The notes under the pieces: model-generated
Databases searched by the model: none
Told to the model about the DNA's origin: nothing
The model's input: the letters and a program-made list of their open reading frames with translations, nothing else
Assembly (NCBI GenBank): GCA_955652345.1
Contig: CATPBV010000125.1
Coordinates: 1-6,885, forward strand
Direction of reading: 5' to 3'
Source of the DNA: an uncultured Solirubrobacteraceae bacterium
GTDB lineage: Bacteria; Actinomycetota; Thermoleophilia; Solirubrobacterales; Solirubrobacteraceae
Length of the DNA stretch: 6,885 bases
Shown: in pieces, positions 1 to 5,016 of the stretch
Layout: the number at the start of each line of letters is the position of its first letter
How positions within the stretch are numbered: position 1 is the first letter of the stretch
Made by a program: the position numbers and the translations under genes

Positions 1-77
1 ACGGCGCCCTCGCTCTCGCGTACGAGCTCGGATGCCCCGATGCTCATCGGACCCGTGACCTCAGGCAGACCACCTGA
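1..77 (+). CDS. Possible C-terminal end of a gene truncated by the left edge
   Basis: The frame starting at base 3 is open from the edge to a TGA at 75-77 and reads GALALAYELG...RDLRQTT (24 residues). Nearly all its third positions are G or C or otherwise coding-like. The base composition drops visibly in GC just after the stop, which would fit a coding end there. Nothing in these residues identifies a family. A competing reading is a minus-strand gene starting with ATG at 47-45 (MSIGASELV..., 15 codons to the edge), preceded by a GAGGT about ten bases upstream. The two readings overlap and cannot both be right, and neither may be real. Upstream sequence is needed to choose. Confidence 0.25.
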   Translation, partial: GALALAYELGCPDAHRTRDLRQTT

Positions 78-174
78 AGAGCCTCCTCCACATGCGATGG
101 AATACCACAACACGGCTCCAGATTCATCTCTCGTTAACCGATCCGCAACTCTCGGGATTTAGCTCGGCACTGCT

Positions 175-186
175 TGGAACGTTCCA
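175..186. promoter_or_regulatory. Perfect 12-bp palindrome upstream of tRNA-Arg
   Basis: TGGAACGTTCCA is a perfect dyad with no spacer, centred between 180 and 181, about 43 bases before the tRNA gene. It sits in non-coding DNA of lower GC than the rest of the window. It could be a regulator binding site, but it does not match a spaced LexA-type box, and no regulator is encoded nearby. The rest of 78-228 shows no convincing gene. A TACGCT hexamer at 212-217 could be the -10 box of the tRNA promoter. Confidence 0.25.
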
Positions 187-228
187 GGACTCCCCCGGTG
201 CTGCGCGCGGCTACGCTCTGCGCCCGCC

Positions 229-300
229 GCCCTCGTAGCTCAATGGATAGAGCACGCGCCTCCTAAGCGCGGGATGCAGGTTCGATTCCTGCCGGGGGCA
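229..300 (+). tRNA. tRNA-Arg (anticodon CCT)
   Basis: A complete cloverleaf of 72 bases can be folded by hand. The acceptor stem pairs 229-235 with 293-299 (all paired, one T-G wobble) and the discriminator A is at 300. The D stem is GCTC 238-241 with GAGC 250-253. The anticodon stem is CGCGC 255-259 with GCGCG 267-271 around the loop CTCCTAA, giving anticodon CCT at 262-264. The T stem is GCAGG 276-280 with CCTGC 288-292 around TTCGATT. The CCA end is not encoded. This tRNA decodes AGG, a minor arginine codon in GC-rich genomes. No T-run terminator follows. The next gene starts 43 bases downstream. Confidence 0.96.
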
Positions 301-310
301 AGTCGTTGCC

Positions 311-340
311 GGCTACAATCGCGTATACGTAGGTGTAGCC
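311..340. promoter_or_regulatory. 30-bp dyad overlapping a -10-like box: candidate TA operator
   Basis: The outer arms GGCTACA (311-317) and TGTAGCC (334-340) are exact reverse complements. The inner octamer CGTATACG (322-329) is itself palindromic and has exactly the same centre (325/326). In total 22 of 30 positions are symmetric. The left arm overlaps TACAAT (314-319), one base from the TATAAT consensus, and AGGTG (331-335), the probable ribosome binding site of the antitoxin, lies at the right arm. The zero-loop inner palindrome would not form an RNA hairpin, so a DNA site for a dimeric protein is the better reading. Ribbon-helix-helix antitoxins commonly repress their own operon by binding such dyads. 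No good -35 box was seen. Binding is inferred. Confidence 0.6.
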
Positions 341-343
341 AGC

Positions 344-601
344 ATGTCCGAGACAACCACCATCCGTGTGCGGCGTGAGACCCGAGATCGAGTCAACCGC
401 CTGGCGAAAGCCCGTGGAGTGTCCGCGCCTGACCTGATCGGGCAACTCGTCGACCGGGCCGAGGATGACGAGCTGCTCGCAGCTCACGCCGCGGCGTATG
501 ACGCGCTGCGGACGAACGCTCCGGAGCTCCTGCGAGAGATCGAGTCGGAGGATCACGCCTGGGACCGCTCGAAGTTGGGCTCGCCAGCGGGCGACGCGTG
601 A
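344..601 (+). CDS. Ribbon-helix-helix antitoxin, MazE-like
   Basis: This 85-residue protein has the layout of a type II antitoxin. Residues 5-40 (TTIRVRRETRDRVNRLAKARG, then SAPDLIGQLVDRA) form a beta strand followed by two helices, typical of a ribbon-helix-helix DNA-binding dimer. An acidic, probably disordered tail (about 43-85, with IESEDHAWD near the end) would wrap and block the toxin. ATG at 344 is preceded by AGGTG at 331-335 with good spacing. The stop overlaps the toxin start in a GTGA arrangement, so the two are translationally coupled and made in a fixed order. The protein should neutralise the MazF encoded next and repress the operon at the dyad just upstream. The family assignment rests on fold-like sequence and context, because RHH antitoxins diverge strongly. 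Confidence 0.85.
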   Translation: MSETTTIRVRRETRDRVNRLAKARGVSAPDLIGQLVDRAEDDELLAAHAAAYDALRTNAPELLREIESEDHAWDRSKLGSPAGDA

Positions 602-942
602 CGGTGCCCGCCCAGCGCGACGTATGGGTCGCGCAGCTGGATCCGACCGAGGGGCATGAGCAGGCAGGAACGCGTCCGGTCGTCGTGGTCTCACGAGAAG
701 CTTTCAATGCGTCCGGTTGGAGGCTGTGCCTTTGCGTCCCGCTCTCGACCCGCGATCGCGGCTCACCGCTGCACGTCGCGATCGAGCCGCCGGAGGGCGG
801 GGTCCGCGCGATGAGCTTCGCGTTGGTCGACCAAATACGCTCGCTTGACAGCTCTCGACTGCTCGATAAGTGGGGCGCAGTCGATCGGGACACACACCGA
901 CGGATCGCCTCGCTGCTGCTCCGAATCGTGGCGCCGGGTTAG
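598..942 (+). CDS. mazF: MazF-type endoribonuclease toxin (PemK/MazF family)
   Basis: This 114-residue protein matches the usual length of MazF toxins, which are sequence-specific mRNA interferases. It begins with the family signature: DVWVAQLDPTEGHEQAGTRP at residues 8-27, then a hydrophobic strand VVVVS. Arg26 and Thr51 (in CVPLST) correspond to the catalytic Arg and Thr known from characterised MazF enzymes. SFALVDQIRSLDSSRL (73-88) matches the conserved region after the core barrel. The start is GTG at 598, overlapping the antitoxin TGA by four bases. All the expected catalytic positions are intact, so the toxin looks functional. The recognised RNA motif cannot be read from sequence. A role in phage defence, plasmid/locus stabilisation or stress response is possible, and nothing here decides between them. 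Confidence 0.95.
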   Translation: MTVPAQRDVWVAQLDPTEGHEQAGTRPVVVVSREAFNASGWRLCLCVPLSTRDRGSPLHVAIEPPEGGVRAMSFALVDQIRSLDSSRLLDKWGAVDRDTHRRIASLLLRIVAPG

Positions 943-995
943 CCTCGCGCCCTGAGCTTTTCCTCACGACCCCCTGCTACCGTCCGGGCGTCCTC

Positions 996-2552
996 GTGTC
1001 CGAGAGCACGCTAGAAGCACCCCCCGTCGCGGAGTCGGCGACCCCGGGACAGAGGCCGGCGGCCGAGCCTGTCCCCTGGACCCTGCGCGGTTTCATGCGC
1101 GACCACCCCTGGTGGAGCGTCGGCGTCGCGCTAGTGGTCCTGTCGGCGATCCTCGTCTTCTGGGCGAGGACCCGCCCGAGCTACGACGCCTACGGGTGGC
1201 TTGTGTGGGGCTACCAGACGCTGCATCTGACGCTCGACCTGGGGGGCGCGCCGTCGTGGAAGCCGCTGCCCTACCTGTTCACCGTGCCATTCGCCGTGTT
1301 CGGCCACTACGAGCTGTGGCTGTGGATGATCGCCGCCGCGGCGATCTCGTTCGCCGGCGGGATCTTCGCTGGGCGGATCGCCTACCGGATCACGCTCGGT
1401 GGAGAGACCGACCGAAGCGTCGTCAGTCCATCGCGTCACCGTGCGGCGCTTGCGGCGGCGGTCTTCGCCGGGGTCGCGGTCCTCGGGCTCCAGGACTACA
1501 TGCACTACATCCTCAGCGCCCAGAGCGATCCGATGATCGTGACCTTCTGCCTTGCGGCGGTGGACGCCCATCTGTCCGGACACCCTCGCTGGGCGTTCTG
1601 GCTCGGGACGATCGCCGCGCTCGGGCGCCCCGAGGCGTGGCCGTTCCTCGGCCTGTACTCGATCTTCGTTTGGCGGCGAATGCCGTCGATGCGGTGGATG
1701 ATCCCCGCCGCGGCCGCCGTGATCCTGTTCATGTGGTTCGGCATCCCGACGATCACGAACCACCGGCCGTTCGTCGCCGGCCAGCTCGCGCTCAAGTCGC
1801 CGCGCGAGCTGCACCAGAACAAGGTGATCGGGACGATCGACCGCTTCACGGGGCTGCAGTACCTGCCGGTCTGGATCGCCGCGCTGTTCACCGTTGGGGT
1901 GGCGGCGGTCCGGCGCAACCGGCTGATCCTGCTGCTGGCGGCCGGATCGGTCGTGTGGGTGATCGTCGAGATCGCGTTCGCGCTTCACGGCTGGCCCGCC
2001 CTGCCGCGTTACGTGATGGAGCCGGCGGCGATCGCGGCGGTGTTCGCCGGAGTGGCCGTGGGATGGATCCTGCTCGAGGCGCCACGGCTGCGACGTGGGC
2101 TGCCGCGATGGATCGGCGTGCCGATCGTCGCGGTACTGGTCGCGACGCTCGTTCCCGGCGCCGTTGCACGGCTCCGAACTGAGCGCTCGGACCTCCGCCA
2201 CGAGCACAGCCGCACCCACGAGATCGGGCTGCTCCAAGCCACACTCACCGCACTTGGGGGCTATCGGCACATCCGCAACTGCGGGGAGCCCGTGAGCAAT
2301 GTCGAGTTCGTGAGCGCGCTCGCGTGGTTCGTCAAGCTCGACGTCGGCTTCGTCGGCCACCGGCCGGACTTCGAGCTCCACCAGCGCTACCCGATCGTGC
2401 TGTTCACGCCGCTCGCTCGTGGAGGCTGGAGAGTGCTTCCGTGGCACACGAGGCCCTACCAGGTCGCCCGCTGCCGTGGCCTCAATGCCGAGTACGTAGC
2501 CCGGCCGGGCGGGGCCCGACTCATCCGTCTTCACCACATCAGCGCTCCCTGA
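996..2552 (+). CDS. Polytopic membrane protein, GT-C glycosyltransferase-like (paralog 1)
   Basis: From GTG 996 the protein has 518 residues and about nine or ten membrane segments (near 40-57, 104-133, 148-166, 176-195, 198-228, 233-250, 288-304, 309-329, 339-360 and 370-390). A C-terminal extramembrane domain of about 125 residues follows. GT-C-like features are an acidic residue just after the first helix (Asp64 in RPSYDAYGWLVWG), a PSWKPLPY loop (86-93) recalling the KPPLY loop of PMT-like enzymes, and LGRPEAWPFLG (209-219) recalling the R-P-E motif of those families. This suggests transfer of sugar from a lipid-linked donor at the membrane, but substrate and activity are unknown. Cys429 and Cys493 are matched in the next gene. 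The frame is open back to 870, inside mazF, but GTG 996 is preferred because the neighbour starts with a similar peptide (VSESTLEAPP against VAQSTLQPPP). No Shine-Dalgarno is visible. TACCGT at 978-983 could be a -10 box for a near-leaderless transcript. Confidence 0.85.
   Translation: MSESTLEAPPVAESATPGQRPAAEPVPWTLRGFMRDHPWWSVGVALVVLSAILVFWARTRPSYDAYGWLVWGYQTLHLTLDLGGAPSWKPLPYLFTVPFAVFGHYELWLWMIAAAAISFAGGIFAGRIAYRITLGGETDRSVVSPSRHRAALAAAVFAGVAVLGLQDYMHYILSAQSDPMIVTFCLAAVDAHLSGHPRWAFWLGTIAALGRPEAWPFLGLYSIFVWRRMPSMRWMIPAAAAVILFMWFGIPTITNHRPFVAGQLALKSPRELHQNKVIGTIDRFTGLQYLPVWIAALFTVGVAAVRRNRLILLLAAGSVVWVIVEIAFALHGWPALPRYVMEPAAIAAVFAGVAVGWILLEAPRLRRGLPRWIGVPIVAVLVATLVPGAVARLRTERSDLRHEHSRTHEIGLLQATLTALGGYRHIRNCGEPVSNVEFVSALAWFVKLDVGFVGHRPDFELHQRYPIVLFTPLARGGWRVLPWHTRPYQVARCRGLNAEYVARPGGARLIRLHHISAP
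1301..1331 (+). repeat. 31-bp exact direct repeat, copy 1 (within paralog 1)
   Basis: This stretch is identical base for base to 2857-2887 and encodes the GHYELWLWMI core in both paralogs. It is a remnant of gene duplication or of recent gene conversion, not a mobile element. Such an identity is a possible site for recombination between the tandem genes. Confidence 0.85.
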
Positions 2553-2563
2553 ACGCTCGTCAC

Positions 2564-4012
2564 GTGGCGCAGTCGACGCTCCAGCCCCCGCCCGCAGGAG
2601 CCTCGCCGATCCAGCGGGGGCTGTTCCAAGGCGGCCGCAGAGCCGACCGCCACCGCTTGGCGGTGCCGGCTCTCGTCGCCGCCGGACTGCTGCTGGCTGC
2701 AACGGGGATCGTGCTGTGGGCGCGGACGCGACCCGGCTTCGATCCGTACGGGTGGCTCGTGTGGGGCCACCAAACCCTGTCGGCGAGCCTGAACACCAAT
2801 GCCGCCCCGTCGTGGAAGCCGCTCCCCTACATCTTCACCGTGCCCTATGCGCTCGCCGGCCACTACGAGCTGTGGCTGTGGATGATCACGTCGGTCGCCG
2901 TTTCGCTCAGCGGCATGGTGTTCGCCGGGCGGATCGCCTACCGCCTCACCGCGGCGCGATCGGAGCGTCGCTATGCGGCGCTCGCCGCGGGCGCGCTCGC
3001 CGCGCTTGCGTTGCCGGGCATCAGCGACTACCCGCACTACGTGCTGAGCGCCCAATCGGACCCGATGATCGTCGCCCTGTGCCTGGCCGCGATTGATGCG
3101 CATCTGTCTGAGCGCCCGCGATTGGCGTTCGTTCTCGGCGTGCTGGCCTCGCTGGGGCGCCCCGAGGTGTGGCCGTTCCTTGGCGTGTATGCGGTGTGGT
3201 GCTGGCGGGCGATCCCGTCGATGCGCCGGTTCGTCGGAGGCGGAATCGTCGTGCTCGCGCTCCTATGGTTCGGAATTCCGGCGCTGACGTCGCGCAGCCC
3301 GTTCGTGGCCGCCTCGAACGCGCTCGGCTCGGGACGCGCACTTCACAGCAACAAGGCGCTCGGGACGATCGGCCGCTTCCTCGCCCTGCAAGAGCCCGCG
3401 CTCGAGCTGCTGGCCCTCCTCGCGGTGTGTCTGGCGGTGCTGCGGCGGGACCGGGTGACGCTCGTGCTCGCGGGTGGTGTCGTCGCGTGGGTGATCGTCG
3501 AGATCGGCTTCGCTCTGCACGGCTGGCCGGGACTCGGCCGCTACATGTTCGAAGCCGCCGCGGTGACGGCGGTGCTCGCCGGCGTGGCGGTTGGGCGGCT
3601 TCTGGGCGATCCGCCCCGCCTGCCCGGCGTCACCGGAATCGTGGGCATCATGGTCGTCGCGGTCGCGGTCGCGACGCTCGTTCCGGCGGCCGTGTCCCGC
3701 GCGCACTCCGAGCGGCGCGACCTGAAGGTCCAGCGCCAGCGCACCGCTCAGATCAACCGCCTGTCCGGCGTGGTCGCCGGGCTTGGGGGGCCCGCCGCGC
3801 TAAAGGGGTGCGGCGAGCCGCTGACGCGCCTCGAGTATCAGACGGTCCTGGCCTGGACCCTGCGGGTCAACGTCGCCACCGTAGGCTTCAAGTACGGGCC
3901 GGCGACCGCCAGCGGGCGCCCGATCGTGCTCTTCACCCCTGTCGGCCGCAGCGGCTGGAACGTCCAGGCGGTACATCAGGTCAACCCCGCCTGCCTGCGC
4001 CTGCCTCACTGA
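2564..4012 (+). CDS. Polytopic membrane protein, GT-C glycosyltransferase-like (paralog 2)
   Basis: From GTG 2564 the protein has 482 residues and is clearly homologous to the preceding gene along its whole length. Over residues 53-129, against 57-133 of paralog 1, I count about 53 identities in 77. Shared motifs are ARTRP.(x)D.YGWLVWG (Asp60), PSWKPLPY, GHYELWLWMI, LSAQSDPMIV (161-170), LGRPEVWPFLG (197-207), FALHGWP (316-321), CGEPL (416-420) and PIVLFTP. The same nine or ten helices and C-terminal domain are predicted, with Cys416 and Cys477 aligning to the cysteine pair of paralog 1. It lacks the extra N-terminal segment (WTLRGFMRDHPWW) and the C-terminal tail of paralog 1. The frame stays open upstream to 2324, inside the previous gene, but that extension is Arg/Pro-rich shadow sequence. 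The gap to the previous stop is 11 bases with no clear ribosome binding site, so coupled translation in one operon is likely. The product may act beside or together with paralog 1. Its function is unknown. Confidence 0.85.
   Translation: MAQSTLQPPPAGASPIQRGLFQGGRRADRHRLAVPALVAAGLLLAATGIVLWARTRPGFDPYGWLVWGHQTLSASLNTNAAPSWKPLPYIFTVPYALAGHYELWLWMITSVAVSLSGMVFAGRIAYRLTAARSERRYAALAAGALAALALPGISDYPHYVLSAQSDPMIVALCLAAIDAHLSERPRLAFVLGVLASLGRPEVWPFLGVYAVWCWRAIPSMRRFVGGGIVVLALLWFGIPALTSRSPFVAASNALGSGRALHSNKALGTIGRFLALQEPALELLALLAVCLAVLRRDRVTLVLAGGVVAWVIVEIGFALHGWPGLGRYMFEAAAVTAVLAGVAVGRLLGDPPRLPGVTGIVGIMVVAVAVATLVPAAVSRAHSERRDLKVQRQRTAQINRLSGVVAGLGGPAALKGCGEPLTRLEYQTVLAWTLRVNVATVGFKYGPATASGRPIVLFTPVGRSGWNVQAVHQVNPACLRLPH
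2857..2887 (+). repeat. 31-bp exact direct repeat, copy 2 (within paralog 2)
   Basis: This is the second copy of the identical 31-bp stretch found at 1301-1331, at an offset of 1556 bases. It also codes for GHYELWLWMI. The flanking codons diverge at once, as expected for a protein core under selection or for a short conversion tract. Confidence 0.85.
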
Positions 4013-4064
4013 CGAGGGCTGGCTGAGAAAGCGCATCTATGACGCGTTTTTTCAGCCAGCCTCG
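4013..4064 (+). terminator. Long inverted repeat, probable (bidirectional) terminator
   Basis: The repeat begins at the base after the stop of paralog 2. CGAGG (4013-4017) pairs with CCTCG (4060-4064). After one unpaired G at 4018, CTGGCTGA (4019-4026) pairs with TCAGCCAG (4052-4059). The stem continues with G-T wobbles, A-T pairs and CGC/GCG to about 4034/4044, leaving a loop near 4035-4043. The run TTTTTT (4047-4052) is inside the 3' arm, not after it, so the outer stem may cover an inner, shorter classical terminator. On the other strand the same structure follows the pyrE stop codon (4054-4052), so it could end transcription from both sides of this convergent pair. Confidence 0.75.
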
Positions 4065-4633
4065 GTTGGGACGTCGGGACGGTCGGGATAGATGTCGTCG
4101 ATCGTCGTCAGCGCGACGAACGGCGCACCGGCCGCCTCGGCGATCGCCTCGGCACCGCCGGCGAGACGGTCGCAGACGGCGAGCACACCGCACACCGCCC
4201 GGCCCTCGTCTCGCAGCGCCTCGAGCGCGCGGATCGTCGAGCCTCCCGTCGTGACCGCATCTTCGACCAGCATGCACCTGTCTTCGGGCGCCAGCAGCGG
4301 GCCTTCGATCCGGCGTGAGAGGCCGTGCGGCTTGACCTCCTTGCGGACGAAGAACGCCTTGACCTCGGCACCCCCGGCAAGCGCCGCACAAGCGATCGGG
4401 TCTGCGCCCATCGTCATCCCGCCGACGGCCGTCGCGCCCCACTCGGCGGCCTGCGCAGCCACCAGCGTCGCCAGCGCGCGAAAACCAGCCGGCCTCAGGA
4501 TCGCCCGCTTCACATCGACGTAGTACTCCGCGGTGCGCCCGCTGGTGAGAACGACCTCGCCCTTGATCAGAGCGTGCTCCCGAAGCGCGCCGATCAGCCT
4601 CTCGCGAGCGGTCGTCGGGTCGTCGAGCGTCAT
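4052..4633 (-). CDS. pyrE: Orotate phosphoribosyltransferase
   Basis: This 193-residue enzyme catalyses the fifth step of de novo pyrimidine synthesis, joining orotate and PRPP to give orotidine 5'-phosphate in the cytoplasm. Visible signatures are GEVVLTSGRTAEYYVDVKRA (25-44), the substrate-binding opening of the family, VGGMTMGADPIA (70-81), FFVRKEVKPHG (95-104, with the mobile-loop Arg/Lys and His of the active site), IEGPLL (109-114) and the PRPP-binding motif VEDAVTTGGS (123-132). The length is normal for bacterial PyrE. ATG at 4633-4631 is the only likely start because a TGA lies in frame four codons upstream. No Shine-Dalgarno is seen, and a TAGCAT box close upstream suggests a nearly leaderless message. 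No other pyrimidine gene is in the window. The stop codon lies within the inverted repeat shared with the convergent membrane-protein unit. Confidence 0.96.
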   Translation of the reverse strand: MTLDDPTTARERLIGALREHALIKGEVVLTSGRTAEYYVDVKRAILRPAGFRALATLVAAQAAEWGATAVGGMTMGADPIACAALAGGAEVKAFFVRKEVKPHGLSRRIEGPLLAPEDRCMLVEDAVTTGGSTIRALEALRDEGRAVCGVLAVCDRLAGGAEAIAEAAGAPFVALTTIDDIYPDRPDVPTEAG

Positions 4634-4644
4634 CGGCGGCGTTC

Positions 4645-4650
4645 ATGCTA
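4645..4650 (-). promoter_or_regulatory. Candidate -10 box for pyrE
   Basis: Read on the minus strand this is TAGCAT, matching the TAnnnT pattern of actinobacterial -10 boxes. It ends 11 bases before the pyrE ATG and would place the transcription start near 4638, giving a leader of about five bases and explaining the missing ribosome binding site. No clear -35 was recognised, so this is a weak call. It overlaps the ATG at 4645 that is the alternative start of the divergent gene. Confidence 0.3.
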
Positions 4651-4671
4651 AATGGGCGTCAGGCCGATTCG

Positions 4672-5016
4672 GTGTCTGTGGTGTACCGCGCGCTCAAGCT
4701 GGTGTCGGTCGCCTGTTGCCTGCTCGTCGTGATGTCGTTCGTCATGTTTGCCGACGATCAGCTCTCGAGCGCCTCACGCCACCAGCAGACCGAGCTCGCC
4801 ACCGGAGTGACTCCCCCGGCGGGGGCGAGCCCGCAGACACCTCGGCGCGGACAGCCCGGCCGCTTCATCGACGGGGCGGCGACCGAGCTCACAGCGCCGT
4901 TTCGCATGATCGTGGCATCGGCCAACGAGTGGGTGCAGCACGGGCTCGAGACCGTGTTCGCGCTCGCGTTCTACGGCCTTGGGCTCGGCTTCCTGGCGCG
5001 CTACTCGCGTGTCTGA
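4672..5016 (+). CDS. Small two-helix membrane protein, function unknown
   Basis: I do not recognise a named family. From GTG 4672 the product has 114 residues: a hydrophobic helix near 8-27 (LKLVSVACCLLVVMSFVMF), a polar Pro/Gln/Thr-rich middle of about 65 residues, and a second hydrophobic helix near 93-109 (ETVFALAFYGLGLGFLARY). It therefore looks like a hairpin membrane protein with an exposed central loop, or a protein with a signal anchor and a C-terminal anchor. GTG 4672 has AGG eight bases upstream and begins MSVVYRALKLVSV, a natural membrane-protein start. ATG at 4645 in the same frame would add nine residues and leave only 11 bp to the divergent pyrE start, so the start is uncertain. 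The gene converges on the L,D-transpeptidase gene with no intergenic base. Divergence from pyrE may reflect shared promoter DNA, not shared function. Confidence 0.75.
   Translation: MSVVYRALKLVSVACCLLVVMSFVMFADDQLSSASRHQQTELATGVTPPAGASPQTPRRGQPGRFIDGAATELTAPFRMIVASANEWVQHGLETVFALAFYGLGLGFLARYSRV

Noticed and set aside
229..942. Integration of the TA locus at the tRNA-Arg 3' end (genomic island)
   Set aside because: I found no second copy of the tRNA 3' end downstream, no integrase and no abrupt composition change. Adjacency alone is not evidence of integration.
870..995. Upstream extension of paralog 1 into mazF
   Set aside because: The extension reads out of frame through the MazF C-terminus. 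GTG 996 gives an N-terminus that matches the start of paralog 2.
2324..2563. Upstream extension of paralog 2 into paralog 1
   Set aside because: The extra 80 residues are Arg/Pro-rich shadow of the conserved C-terminal domain of paralog 1, and GTG 2564 aligns with the paralog start.
1131..2702. A 523-residue open frame on the minus strand opposite the first membrane protein
   Set aside because: It is Arg/Pro/Asp-rich low-complexity translation typical of the antisense of a GC-rich gene. The plus-strand frame has clear membrane helices and a homologous neighbour.
3169..4026. Long plus-strand frames inside the membrane protein genes (also 1112-2182)
   Set aside because: These are out-of-frame shadows with Arg/Ala-rich composition and no recognisable motif.
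3981..4646. A 221-residue minus-strand frame overlapping pyrE
   Set aside because: It is Arg/Gly-rich with no motif. The overlapping frame is an unmistakable PyrE.
4804..4830. GGAGTGACTCC dyad followed by a CCCCC-GGC-GGGGG hairpin
   Set aside because: It lies inside the coding region of the small membrane protein, in a Pro/Gly/Ala stretch where GC-rich codons produce such symmetry easily. There is no T-run or promoter context.
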